From Hypericum androsaemum (Eukaryota; Streptophyta; Magnoliopsida; Malpighiales; Hypericaceae), in the NCBI GenBank assembly GCA_963995505.1, contig OZ023181.1:15186221-15250220 (forward strand): a DNA stretch of 64,000 nt, written 5' to 3'. Positions 46,535-57,760 of the stretch are shown in pieces. The notes beneath the pieces are model-generated. The model searched no databases. It saw only the letters and a list, made by a program, of their open reading frames with translations, and had not been told where the DNA came from. The translations under genes and the position numbers were made by a program. Position 1 is the first letter of the stretch; every line of letters starts with the position of its first letter.

Positions 46535-47416
46535 ATGATACGTTAGCGCGATGCTTGAATGGTGATGCGGTGGGTACGGGCGAGAAATGTTGATTGTCGG
46601 AGGTGGTGTACTTGATTAGGATCTTTAAGTCGAGGCAAGAGTTGGACTCTTTCTCCGTAAGACGAGATTGCCCCGTATTCAGTGCTTACGGACTGCGGCA
46701 ATCGTCCCCAAGATACAACGACTAGGCTACTTCCGAGTTTGTAGCACAACGACCCTCGAAGCTTCAGGCGAACCTTGGATATTCTGAATTTTCTGAGAGA
46801 GGGAGAGAGGAAAATGACTATTGCTAATGCTTATGTAATGAGTGTTCGAAGTGAGATGCAAATGAGGGAGCGGCCTATTTATAGGCGCTGGATGGAGTGG
46901 AGGCAGGCACTTCCGAAGGGACACTAGGCAATTCCGAAGAGACACGTTCGTTCGGCCAACAGGCAGGCTGCCCTTTAGGTGCCTCTTCAGCCAATTTGTT
47001 CGTGGCTCTTCGGAGGTCGTTGGCACCCCTTCGGCAGGCAGGCAGCACACTCGCGTCCCTTCGGTGTTCTGGGAGCTTCTGGATTCGCTTGTGCGCCCTT
47101 CAGTTTCGCTCGTAACCCTTCGACCTTCTGGAAGTCTCCAGAACGTTCGAGACCTTCTGCCAAGTGCGCCACATAGTGCCCATTGTGACCTGCATCCAAT
47201 GTGCCATGCGCACACGCATGTGCGCATGGCAGCCTCGGTCAGCTCTTCAGGTAGAACATTTAATGTTACACCAGCTTAGAGCTTCTCCTTATAAACAGGG
47301 AAAAATTTCTTGCAATTTTTGATATGGTAATGGTTCTCCCATCCTCAGCTTGGGCTTTTCAGCTCGGACCTTTCAGTTTGGGCCAAATGCATTAATTATG
47401 TATTCAAAACCCAACA
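46535..47416 (-). repeat. 3' LTR of the minus copia element
   Basis: The right edge is sharp (ccaaca, next to the purine tract). The left edge is approximate; tgatacg near 46536 is a candidate. A GC-rich portion (46890-47180) has many ccttcgg/cttctgg words that produce long overlapping ORFs without meaning. Confidence 0.7.
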
Positions 47417-48071
47417 ATCCCCCACATGAATGATGATTAATGCATGCTGACACTTTTAAGAAAAGTTCCAACAAAATATCATTGCATCAAGATAGGTAGC
47501 TTACGGCTTTGAACCTTCTTTAGTAAGATATTATCGGATTTACCTGCTGCTCAATGAACGCGATGTTTTGAACTGGTCAGCTTTTTTATGTAAACCAAGA
47601 CAATAACATTTACACAATGATATCTCTAATATCCTTTGGTTCTGACGTTGTGTCTGTTTCGACCATGGACCTTATCTTGGATTCATAAGTATTTTTCCTT
47701 TTGAAGCGGCCTCACTTCACACTTATATAGGTGATCTCCTATCAGGAGTATCCTGCCATACTCCACATTTTCCTGGTATAGGAATCATTAAAAGCGTAGA
47801 CGCTTAACCTTACCACACCTCTGCAGGTTCGTACTTAGGCAGCTTCTGAGAATGAGAAAGGTTTTAAGTAATCATCTGAACCATCCATAACTTAGTTGTC
47901 TCATTGAACCAAGTTTGTGGGATCTCCACTCATCATGGTTGAGTTACCGCTATGAACATTCTTTAATGTGTGGGTTTTAACTCCATTCCCCTTACTGCGT
48001 TATACATTTGATCTCTGTTGATTCCTTTCGTCAAAGGATCAGCTATATTGTCCTTGGACTTCACATAATCA

Positions 48072-49273
48072 ATGGTAATTATACCACCAGAGATTAATTA
48101 CCTAACGGTGTTATGTCTCCTACGGATGTGTCGAGACTTACCGATTGCAGACATGCTATCACAATGTATCAATATAGGGGACACAGGCTTGTTCCAACAC
48201 GGAATATCCTCTAGGAAGTTTTTGAGCCATTCAGCTTCTTCCACAGCTTTGTCTAGTGTTATAAACTCTGACTCCATGGTGGATCGAGCTATGCACGTTT
48301 GTTTAGAGGATTTCTAGGACACTGTTCCTCCACCTATGGTGAACACATAACCATTAGTAGATTTGGAGTCTTTAGTGTCCGATATCCAATTCTCATCAGT
48401 GTATCCTTCCAATATAATTGGATACCTAGTATAAAGTATGCCATGGTTCATGGTATGTTTTAGATACTTTAAAACCCTTTCCAGAGCTAGCCAGTGGTCT
48501 GATCCTGGATTGCTCGTGAATCTACGAAGCTTGCTAACTGAGTATGCAATATCAGGGCGTGTATAATTTGTCAAGTACATCAGGCTCCCAATGATTCTTG
48601 CATACTTTAGTTGAGATACTGGGTCCCCTCTATTTTTAGCTAAGTGTAGACTTAGGTCTACCACAATCTTAGCCGGAGGTTTGTCAAAAGCTTCAAATTT
48701 TTTGAGTACATTCTCAACATAGTGAGATTGTGACAAGACAATTCCTTCAGTCTTCCTAGAGATTTTAATCCCTAGCATGATGTCAGCTAGACTCATATCT
48801 TTCATGTCAAAGTTGTTCTTTAACATGTTCTTAGTTTTTACGATAAGATCATTACTGCTTTCTGTGATTAGCATGTCGTCGACATACATGCATACAATCA
48901 CGTAAGCTTCAGGTGCGCCTTAAATATATACACATTTATCACACTCATTAATCTTAAAGCCATTTAACATCATTGTTCTGTCAAATTTCTCATGCCATTA
49001 TTTCAGCGCCTGTTTCAGCCTGTACAATGACTTGACCAGCTTGCATACTTTATGTTCTTGTCCGGGGGCAACAAACCCTTCAGGTTGTTCCATATATATT
49101 TTCTCTTCCAGTTCTCCATTTAGGAAAGCTATTTTTACATCCATCTGATGTATCTCGAGGTTATAGAGTACTGCGACAGCTATGAGCACTCTAATAGATG
49201 TGATTCTTATGACCGACGAATACGTGTTAAAGAAATCATATCCTTCCTTCTGTTTGAACCCTTTAGCTACCAA
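48072..49273 (-). pseudogene. copia reverse transcriptase / RNase H relic
   Basis: The RT N-terminal half is at 49273-48998 (MDVKIAFLNGELEE), the second half at 48901-48314 with the active site YVDDMLI near 48880-48860, and GSLMYLTNYTRPDIAYSVS further on. RNase H follows towards 48072. A frameshift or stop between about 48998 and 48901 and the broken RNase H frame make it non-functional. Confidence 0.85.
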
Positions 49274-49375
49274 CCGAGATTTGTACTTGTCGATTGATCC
49301 ATCAGCTTTATATTTCCTTTTAAGGATCTACTTGCAACCTAAAGTTTTGTAACCTGGTGGGAGATCCACGATTTC

Positions 49376-50470
49376 TCACATGTAGTTTTGCATGATAGAC
49401 TCTAGCTCATTGTTGATAGCTTCTTTCCAGAGAGGAGCATCTAGACTAGATAATGCCTCTTGGATGGTCCCAGGTTCATTTTCTAACATGTAATTTAGAA
49501 AATCTGGACCAAACAACTTGGGTACTTTGGTCCTCTTACTCCGTCTAGGTTCTTCAGCACCTTGATCAGAGCCTTGTGTTGCTTCATAACTTCTTTTGTT
49601 TGAGCTTACTTCTTTCGTTTCTTTTTTAGGAAAGATATTCTCAAAGAATGTTGCATTCCTTGATTCCATGACCATTCTCTCGTTGATTTCAGAGTTTTTA
49701 GACTTGTGCACTAGAAATCGGTATGCACTACTGTTGTGGGCATATCCGATAAAAATGCAGTCAACGGTCTTAGGTCCTATTCTCACCCTTTTAGGCGGAG
49801 GTATTTCTATCTTAGCTAGGCACCCCCATATTTTAAGGTAACCGTAGGAAGGCTTTCTTCCTTTCCATAATTCATATGGAATTTTGTTTCTTTTCTTGTG
49901 TGGCAATTTGTTTAGAATGGGATTAGCTGAGAGCACAGCTTCTCCCCACAAGTTCTATGGTAAGCCCGAGCTAATCAACATAGCATTCATCATCTCCTTA
50001 AGAGTTCGATTCTTGCGCTCAGCTACGCTATTTGATTGAGGTGAGTATGGAGCAGTTGTCTGATGAATGATGCCATGTTGTTGACAAAATTTCTCAAATA
50101 GAGCTACATATTCTTCCCCTCTATCACTTCGAACCATCTTGATTTTAGTGCTATGTTGATTTTCAACCTCATTCTTATAACTCTTGAAAGCTTCTAGAGC
50201 TTCATCTTTTCCTTTCAAGAGGTGTACATAATAGTGTCTTGTGCAATCGTCAATAAATCTGATGAAATACTTTTTCCCACCTCTAGTTTGCACATGTTTC
50301 ATATCACATATGTCGGTATGAATTAACTTTAAAGGTGTAGTATTTCTTTTCACTGAATGAAAAGGTTCTTTGGTCATTTTTGCCTCTACACATACTTCAC
50401 ATTTATTTTTTGGGTCAAACTCTATTTTAGGCAATAAATTTAAACTTACTAACTTTCTTAGTGAGCTCAA
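49376..50470 (-). pseudogene. copia integrase relic
   Basis: Minus frame 50470-49955 holds the zinc finger end (CEVCVEAK), first Asp (IHTDICD), second Asp (VRSDRGEEY) and Glu ([15 protein letters not shown]): a complete DDE set. A stop at about 49952 separates it from the C-terminal part, 49951-49376 (GYLKIWGCLA, FIGYAHNSSAYRFL, then a Lys/Arg-rich nuclear-type segment). One of the better preserved pieces of this element. Confidence 0.87.
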
Positions 50471-50494
50471 ATTTACGTGTCCTAATCTATCATG

Positions 50495-51184
50495 TCATAA
50501 GTTAGAACACTCAGACAAGTAAGAAGAATTGATAACTTTATTAGGCCCTTCAAAGGAGCGTTTGACAGTTATTACATTCATCTTGAAAAGCCCCCTCTCG
50601 AGATAACCATTTCCTACAAAGGCACCGGTCTTGGTCAGAACAAATCTATCAGCCTCAAACACTAGCTTCATCCAAGCTTTGCTTAACAGTGACCTAGATA
50701 CTAAATTCTTACAAATGTCTGGGGCATGCAGCATATCCTTGAGGGTCAGCTCTTTTCCGGAGGTCAGCTTCAGTACCACCTGGCCTAGTCCGACTACGGG
50801 ATGGAGTGGAGGCAGGCACTTTCGAAGGGGCACGAGGGGGAGGGGCCTATTTATAGGCGCTGGATGGAGTAGAGGCAGGCACTTTCGAATGGGCACGAGG
50901 TAATTCTGAAGAGACGCGTTCGTTCGGTCAGCAGGCAGGCTGCCCTTCAGGTGCCTCTCCAGCCAATTCGTTAGTGCCTCTTCAGAGGTCATTGGCACCC
51001 CTTCGACAGGCAGGCAGCACACTCGCATCCCTTCGGTATTCTGAGAGCTTCTGGATTCGCCTATGCACTCTTCAGGTTCGCTCGTAACCCTTCGACCTTC
51101 TGGAAGTCTCCGGGACGTTCCAGCCCTTCTGCCTCTTCGTCCGAGCTTCGGCAAAACTTTAAGGCTCCTCCAGACGATGCACAC
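50495..51184 (-). pseudogene. Chimeric frame: LTR sequence fused to gag-pre-integrase
   Basis: The first about 125 codons are translated LTR. From about 50810 downwards the frame becomes copia GAG-pre-integrase (LTLKDMLHAPDICKNLVS, then GNGYLERGLFKMNV). The join marks the deletion of gag, protease and the primer site. No reason to think a protein is made. Confidence 0.7.
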
Positions 51185-51475
51185 GTGCGAAGTGCCAAGT
51201 GCGCCACAAAGCGCCCATTGCCGCGTGCGCTTGCACGTGCACGTGCTAGTGCTTGTGCTCAGATGGTGCTACGCACCATCCTCGCAGGCAGCCTCAGTCA
51301 GCTCTTCAGGTAAAATATTTAATGTTACACTAGCTTGGAGCTTCTCCTTATAAACAGGGAAAAATTCCTTGCGATTTTCGATGTGGTAATGGTTCTCCCA
51401 TCCTCAACTTGGGTTTTTCAGCTCGGGCCTTTCAGCTTGGGCCAAATGCATTAATTATGCATTCAAAACCCAACA
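50800..51475 (-). repeat. 5' LTR of the minus copia element, truncated
   Basis: Collinear with 46865-47416 of the other LTR (cctatttataggcgctgg, cttctggattcg, gcttctccttataaacaggg). It lacks the part equivalent to 46535-46860 and has a local doublet (ggatggagt..gaggcaggcac at about 50811 and 50859). Confidence 0.75.
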
Positions 51476-52470
51476 AGAAAAATATATGATATACGAAATC
51501 TAATTTTTTTATAAGGATTCATATATCTGACATGGTGGGAGGTGCGACACCAACAAGACTAATGACTCCTTGTCGAAGAGAGGAAAAGAATAGAGGAAGG
51601 AATGAGCTAGAGAAAAAGGAAAGCTCCAGCTACGTACAACCATTGCTTCAAACGATTTATAACGAATATAGAAGATTTTAATATGGTAAAATCAAATTAA
51701 GTTGATTTCTTAATAGTTATTCCATGATCCCGTTTAATTGCGTTTGAGTTGAAGTCAAATATGTACAAAGTTTTAGCGTTTGAAGGGGATCTTTGGATTA
51801 CTCCACATATATGTTATTGTATTGTTTAGGCAATATAATGATTAATTCTAAGTATCATTTGCGTTTGTTGGTTAGATATATATAGAGATTTCTAGAGAAA
51901 AAAAAATGAATTTAGTATAATGTGGTTTCAAGTTTAACATTTTGAAAACCAAGTCTGAAAATATTTGGTGCAAGAACTCTCCTAAAGTGATCTGAGACGA
52001 AAAAATATAACATTAGAGAAATTAACTCAAAAAAATTTATATATTTTAGCTTCGAAATGAGTTTTAAGCCACTAAACGTTGACCACTGAGTTCGATAAGA
52101 TTTTCCGAAAAGTTGAGATCAAAAATTATTAAAACTATATGCATTTATTGAAAAAATAACTTTGATTAAAAGTTAATATCGAAATTTAATAACAAAATTG
52201 TTTAAAAAATATTAATTATTATGAAAATTTTATTATTAGAATTTAAAATTATTCTTAGTTTAGAACCGAGATTCTATGTCAATTTAGAGAATATAAATTT
52301 AGAAATGATGATTTTGAAAATTTCTAGTGTATTTGTGGCTTATACTATTGGGCAATTTAAGACAAATTTCCATCGGCTAATTGACTGACGTGGCACGTTG
52401 ACACGGATTTCGACTCTGACTTTAATCAACAAAGGAAAAAATGAGGATATTTTTTTAAGGAAAGAATCTA

Positions 52471-53697
52471 GGGATAAGTTTATTTTAGTACTATGTAGTT
52501 TTATTCTTTTCGCTTGGAGTACCATGTGGTTTCAAATTGGTATTTTAGTACCCAGTGGTTGACCACCAATTATCAGGGCAGGTCCAAAGCAGCTGCCCGT
52601 CGAATTTCGCCCGAAACATCGTCGTTTTGATACCACGTGGAAGACACGTGGCCCCCGACTATTTTAAGTTAAAGCTGACGTGGACCGTGATAAATTACCT
52701 ATTCAGTCCCTAAATTGTTTATATTAATTCGAAATTCCTTTTAAATATACCAAAACCCCAAATCTCTCTCTCTCTCCTCCTCTCCTCCACAAACCTTCGT
52801 CTCCTCGTCTCCGTATGTTCATTTCTTTCCGTCCTAAAACTTGATAACTTCGAAAAACTATCCCCAATTTTCCTCGAACAGGAATGGAGGACCTCGTCGG
52901 TGATTGTTTTCCTCAGAAAATGATCTGCAGTCATCGTCTTCGTCTTCTCCATCGGTGATGCAGCCTATGACTTCGCGGCCCGAGGGATCATTGTCGCTGC
53001 ATTTCTGGCGAACCACCGCGGACGAAACCTGTGGTGTATAAGAAGAAGAAGAAGAAGAATCTGATTCCCCTTCTTCTCCTCCATCGGTGACGAAACCTAG
53101 GGCTTCACGGCCCAAGGGAGCATCGTCTCTGCCTTGCTGGCAAACTACCGCGGATGAAGGCCTAGTGCTCCGACCACTGGTTTCGTTGGCGCCTTTCTGG
53201 CAACAGAACTGGTTTATCAAGCTCTGCTTTGCGATGGCACTCTCCTTGTTCACCATCGCCGCCGTCCTCTTCCTGTCGCTTGTCTTCAACGGTCACTGCT
53301 ACCTCTGCCACCCATTCCTTCGACGGCGTTGAGGTATTCGCTGTTTTCTCTTTCCCCTAATCTGCGGTGGATTAAGGTTTGTGGAGGAAAGGAGGGGAGA
53401 GAGAGAGATTTGGAATTTTGGTATATTTAAAAGGAATTTTGAATTATTATAAATAATTTAGGGACTTAATATATAATTTACCACGCTCCACGTCAACTTT
53501 AACTTAAAATAGTCGGGCGCCACGAGTCTTCCACGTGGTATAAAAATGACGACGTTTCGGGCAAAGTTCGACGAGCAGCTTTGGACCTGCCCTGATAATT
53601 GGTGGTCAACCACAGGGTACTAAAATACCAATTTTAAACCACATGGTACTCCAGATAAAAAGGGTAAAACTACAGGGTACTAAAATGAACTTATCCC
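52471..53697. mobile_element. MULE with 330-bp terminal repeats and exact 9-bp target duplication
   Basis: Perfect 9-bp duplication aagaatcta at 52462-52470 and 53698-53706. Copy A has the empty site, reading ggaaagaatctatgcataac once near 4740. The ends gggataagttt / aaacttatccc are the tips of inverted repeats running to about 52803 and 53367, sharing tggttgaccaccaattatca, gcaggtccaaa and taaagttgacgtgg-type words. The interior holds one open minus frame of 143 codons. 1227 bp, non-autonomous. Confidence 0.93.
52858..53289 (-). CDS. Unidentified ORF inside the MULE, with internal duplication
   Basis: An open minus frame of 143 codons between the terminal repeats. Two halves are related: SSAVVCQQGRDDAPLGREAL followed by GFVTDGGEEGE, and SSAVVRQKCSDNDPSGREVI followed by GCITDGEDEDD. 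At DNA level 52955-53030 and 53083-53158 are the two units. The + strand over 53087-53332 is also open, with a hydrophobic segment (ALSLFTIAAVLFLSLVF) that would be a membrane helix, so either strand could be the parental coding strand. No known family was recognised. Likely captured host sequence. Confidence 0.4.
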   Translation of the reverse strand: MKTSDRKRTAAMVNKESAIAKQSLINQFCCQKGANETSGRSTRPSSAVVCQQGRDDAPLGREALGFVTDGGEEGESDSSSSSSYTPQVSSAVVRQKCSDNDPSGREVIGCITDGEDEDDDCRSFSEENNHRRGPPFLFEENWG

Positions 53698-53944
53698 AAG
53701 AATCTATGCATAACATCATCATTTTGGTTTTGTGTCGACTATGTAACCATCAACATCACCAACGTCTCTGTATACTGCTTCTTCTTCGACATAAGAATTC
53801 CACCTTATATTTGCATATGGATGTACTTCACTAGAATCATATTGTGATATCCCATAAATGATATGTACCGTCTGAAATGCTTAAGTGATTTGATTTGGCT
53901 ATCCATATCAACAAGGTGCACCTTCTTTTTTGGCACACACCCTG

Positions 53945-54014
53945 AGAGAACTCCAATGTTAAACACGTTTGGCCGGGAGTAGGATCAGGATGGGTGACCT
54001 CCTGGGAAGTTTCT
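53945..54014 (+). promoter_or_regulatory. 5S rRNA-like pol III internal promoter, Cassandra 5' LTR
   Basis: gttaaacacgtttggccggg resembles 5S box A, then tcaggatgggtgacctcctg resembles the intermediate element and box C in correct order and spacing. Box C is intact in the 5' LTR copy. Confidence 0.82.
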
Positions 54015-54329
54015 GGGATGCGTGCGAGTGAGGACAAAGCATGCTGGAAAAGACCTGTGTTGGTCTGTCGAGCCAGTCGATCGAATCACAGGGCGTTACA
54101 TATGGTATCAGAGCATCACCTCGGCTAGTACGGTGTAGTTTGGGGATCGAACGCACCGGAAGACGAGGGATTCTGGGACTGGCTGATTCTGGCGCGACGA
54201 GGTCGTCGCGTATTTAAAGAGGGGTGGATGTGATACTCCGTAAATGATATGTACTGTCTAAAATGCTTAAGTGAATTGATTTGACTATCCATATCAACAA
54301 GGAACACCTTCTTTTCCGGCACACATCCT

Positions 54330-54400
54330 GAGAGAACTCCAAGGTTAAACGCGTTTGGCCGGGAGTAGGATCAGGATAGGTGACCTCTTGGGAAATTTCC
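54330..54400 (+). promoter_or_regulatory. 5S rRNA-like block, Cassandra 3' LTR
   Basis: Same block as at 53945-54014 with changes in box C (ggataggtgacctcttggga), so this copy is probably weaker or dead. The box A-like part (ggttaaacgcgtttgg) is closer to true 5S than the 5' LTR copy. Confidence 0.75.
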
Positions 54401-56264
54401 TGGATGCGTGCAAGTGAGGACAAAGTATGCTGGAAAAGACCCGTGTTGGTCTGTGGAGCCAGTCGATTGAATCACAGGGCGTTACACATATTCAAACCAA
54501 TTTGTTTGAACTTCATAATCAGCAACATGTGCCCTTCTAGAAAAGCCAGTTACATCCGCCCTTATGAAAGGAACAACAACGGGCGTCCAAGTGGACGAAC
54601 CAACTTCATCACAACTCAAGAACTGAGTTTCTTGAACAGGTAATGGGTCGTATCCAAACACGTCTTCTCCACAATGATGTCCAAATCAAGGTTACGCTCG
54701 TACGGTCCTCCAATGTTGATCATTGTCTGAGCCATAGACCTAACATCTTGATCATCGTCAATAGACACTGGACAAAATTTTCCTCTTCTAAGAGGCATTC
54801 TAAATATCAACCACTCTACTTCTTCATTTGGACCAACTGTCTTTTTTTCACTTTTCTGAACAACAAAGCATATGTGAAATTTTTGTGAAACATCAACTTT
54901 GCTTCATTTCCACCGTTGTGATTGAAACTAGTTTCACTGTTGTAATTAATTTCTTCATCGTATTTCAAAGTTATTCTAATAACCCGTAAATCCATTCAAA
55001 CACTACGATGAAAGAAACAATAATGCGATTGAATTACGACAAAATTGAGAGGAAAACATAATTTAGAGAAATGAAATTTACATGTTTATAGTGATTTGCA
55101 AAGTAAACAAAACGTAATTGTAGAACTAAATATAATTTAGAGAAACGAATAGCTAAATTACCTTATTTAACGAACATGTGGAGCAATATGCACGAACGAG
55201 AATCACGACAATAGTCGGAGCTTGTATCAGAGGAAATAGGTAATATGAGTGAAGGAAGAAGTGTGAGAAGTGATTTGTAAAGGAGGGGAAGAGTGGGTAT
55301 ATATAGGAATTCGGATTTTTGGATAGGATTATCCAAATAAAATATGTTTCCTGTAATATCGTCCACACAAAGCAGATTTTGGATAATTATGACCACAATG
55401 GTCGTGTTCTCTTCGAAACCTATCCGAGGAAATAATTGACCAGAACACGACTTCTGTTGTCGTGAAAACCTGAAACACGACAACAGCGAGCGTGTTCCAA
55501 AAATGCCTGATCCAGTCGTATTTCGGCCCTTTATGCCCAGGTAAGTCGTATTCTGGAAGAGCTCGGCTACGTGGACACCAGATTGATAAAACTTTATTTT
55601 CAAATACTATTTATGTAAAACTTTTTCACTGTAACACCAAATAGGTAAAAAACCCGCGATTAACTAAGAATTTTAAACTTTGTGCGTAAATGATTAACAA
55701 AATCTACTTCAAGTATCCGTGCTAAATTTTTTTAATCCACATCGGAACAAATTAGACCTTTTTGAAATTCTTAAAAAAGTCAAATAAAATATAATATTGT
55801 GTAAACTTTTATTAGCTATTATAAGATACGTTAAACTTTCGAGAAACTCTCCATTGATAACAAAAAAAACTAATATTAGTGCAAGCTATAATATGTTCAG
55901 ACATCCAATGATCATGAGTTCGAAAGGTCAACAAAAGAACAAAGTTGTTTCTTATTATTTCGTAACAGAGCATACCATCGACTATGCTCATTTTTATTTT
56001 GGTTCAATTGTTTTCGGGGATGGATCAATGATACGTGCCCTTGAAGCAACTTGTTCCATTGATTCTATAGCCATTTGATACTCATTATCTTAAAATTTTA
56101 GATTAAATAGAAAAATTAAGTTAATACCGATTGTTCGTGTAAACATTCATTTTCAATTTAGTAAATTTATTTATAAATTTGAAAACTTTCCAAGAGATTA
56201 TATAAAGATTATATGGTTCGTATCTCGAAGTCACAGCTTTGGTTAGAAATATGATTAGGACGCA

Positions 56265-56940
56265 TGTGATGGACCGTGATTCGACCAACTTACTTCATAG
56301 AACGACACAAGTCTTTTGTAGCGTACTTTATCCGTGCACTCTCCCACTGGCGATTACTCCTCGCCCCCCCTCATTTTCCGGTCCAGGATCGGTTCATCCA
56401 TGTCTCCCTACACCTAGAATGCTTTTGTAGCGTACTTTATCCGTGCACTCTCCCACTGGCGATTACTCCTTGGCCCCCCTCGTTTTCCGGTGCAGGATCG
56501 GTTCATCCATGTCTCCCTACACCTAGAATGCTTGTCAAGAGCTGCTCATTGTCCATGCACTCTACACCGGTGATCATTCCCTGCCCTCTTGGCCCCGGGC
56601 ATCACATGCCCACCAACTTCAGCTTGATTAGTCACTGAACACATCGTACTAGCCGAGGTCTTGCTCTGATACTACTTATGACGACCCGTGATTCGACCAT
56701 TTGACTCCACAGACCAACACAATTATTTTCTAGCGTATTTTGTCTTCGCTTGCACGCACTCTGTAAAACTTTCCAAGAGGTCACCCATGCTGAAATTACT
56801 CGAGACCAAGCATGTTTAACTTTGGAGTTTCTCAAGATGTTTGGGAGAAAAATAGGTGTACCTTATTGATATGGATAATCCAAAATAAATTGATTAACAC
56901 TTTCTGAACATACCATTACGGTATATCACAACGCATCAAT
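56265..56940 (-). mobile_element. Cassandra TRIM, copy B (orthologous insertion to copy A)
   Basis: Same site and same target duplication acgca (56260-56264, 56941-56945) as the element at 5445-5954. The right LTR (about 56679-56940, 262 bp) is fuller than in copy A and contains the 5S-like block at about 56761-56833. A primer-like ttgctctgata lies to its left. The left half carries a 109-bp tandem duplication that copy A lacks. Confidence 0.78.
56313..56530. repeat. 109-bp tandem duplication in Cassandra copy B
   Basis: Units 56313-56421 and 56422-56530, both starting cttttgtagcgtactttatc and ending cacctagaatg, with only a few differences. Copy A has a single unit (about 5489-5601), so the duplication happened in copy B. 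Confidence 0.9.
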
Positions 56941-57179
56941 CAGCATGATGATTAATAATTTAAGCAACTAATCACGTAATTATCAACTCTCTCACCGCAT
57001 TTTTTTAAGGGGCATTATAGTACATCAAATTGTCACAACAGCAGCACTTAATTATAAATTTGATTCATTATTTTAACGAGGGGACGAGATCCTTACAGAT
57101 ACGACCAGAAGTATGATGATGATTGACTGCTTAGTTTATTAAGCTCGGAATTAACAACAATATGGACCACTTACGACCT

Positions 57180-57760
57180 TTTTTTTTGAAAAGTAGAGAT
57201 TTTATTCATCATGATATATACAACCTACATAGAGTGAGACATCACTCTACCACCACCATCTAAATACGACAGATTCACCCCTTACAAGTCCCATACAACC
57301 AACTCCAGACTTTGCAACGATCTGCAAAACCGGAGACAAAATACTAATTTTAAACCACTTATTACCTGTGAAATAGCTACTAAAAATTCGAGGCCGTGCA
57401 GCACGAACTTTGTTACGATTAATTGGCTTAATATCGGAATACCGGGTAGTTTTGGAAGACAAGGAAAAACAGCCTGTCCTTATTTTGAAAACCTTGCTAG
57501 CATCAAGCAGTGCTTGAAATGTCGTTTGGAGATTCGGATTAATGTAAGAAGGAGACGATTGGCGCCGCAAATAGAAAGAACGTGACACATGCGTCCACGA
57601 AAAGTACAGATATATAGAATGATTCCAGAATTTATTTCTGGATACAGTGCTTGGATGCGTAGATTTTGTTTGATAAATATGACCGATAGAATATATAGGC
57701 GAAGTATATATATTGACAAATGGTTCTATGAGAATTGCAGATATACAACGAAAATTAATA
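57180..57760 (-). mobile_element. Retroposed transcript end, fuller copy
   Basis: Same poly(A) and AATAAA-type tail as 6187-6480, with about 320 bp more body. A minus frame of 113 codons (57247-57588) is open but unrecognised. The larger extent here suggests copy A suffered a deletion between aata repeats. Confidence 0.45.

Larger units (their letters stand above)
46535..51475 (-). mobile_element. Ty1/copia element, minus strand, internally deleted
   Basis: Two LTRs in minus orientation: the 3' LTR at about 46535-47416 and a shorter 5' LTR at about 50800-51475. Both end in aacccaaca on + (TGTTGGGTTTTGAAT on -). A purine tract (atgtgggggat read on -) abuts the 3' LTR at 47417. Pol domains lie between in copia order. 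The 5' LTR lacks its inner portion and is fused directly to the pre-integrase region, so gag, primer site and the LTR end have been lost. The target duplication could not be established (agaaa at 51476-51480 has no clear partner). Confidence 0.83.
53843..54486 (+). mobile_element. Cassandra TRIM, complete
   Basis: Two 258-bp LTRs (53843-54100 and 54229-54486), TGTGATA to GGGCGTTACA, with the perfect 5-bp target duplication CATAT (53838-53842, 54487-54491). Primer site tggtatcagagc at 54103-54114; purine tract aagaggggtgg before the 3' LTR. Each LTR has a 5S rRNA-like block. I count about 24 differences between the LTRs (about 91% identity), so it is an old insertion. The internal domain is only about 128 bp and non-coding, as in Cassandra. 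Confidence 0.93.
53753..54850 (-). pseudogene. MuDR-like transposase N-terminal relic, split by Cassandra
   Basis: Read on -, from about 54830: EVEWLIFRMPLRRGKFCPV, then DDDQDVRSMAQTM and LDLDIIVEKTC, the first domain found in plant MuDR proteins. The frame has a stop near 54616 and continues in other frames to 54492, where the Cassandra element interrupts. Related sequence resumes at 53842-53753. No catalytic domain. Confidence 0.6.
53752..55660 (-). mobile_element. MuDR-type MULE remnant inserted in copy B
   Basis: A block absent from copy A, joining accatcaac on the left and actaagaattttaaac on the right. The right edge (about 55560-55660, with acaccaaataggtaaaaaac) looks like a MULE terminal repeat read inwards on -. 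The coding part on - (54880-54490, then continuing left of the Cassandra element) is a transposase N-terminus. The left terminal repeat was not found, and 18-20 bp of copy A sequence (gtgccttgtgggcgattt) are missing at the junction, so the insertion is rearranged. Confidence 0.6.

Noticed and set aside
46727..47279. Overlapping long ORFs on both strands as genes
   Set aside because: They lie in the GC-rich part of a copia LTR that has a homologous copy at 50860-51250. The frames have no domain and are composition effects.
5797..56833. True 5S rRNA genes
   Set aside because: Only part of the 5S sequence is present, it is diverged, and it lies inside LTRs with target duplications. Cassandra explains it.
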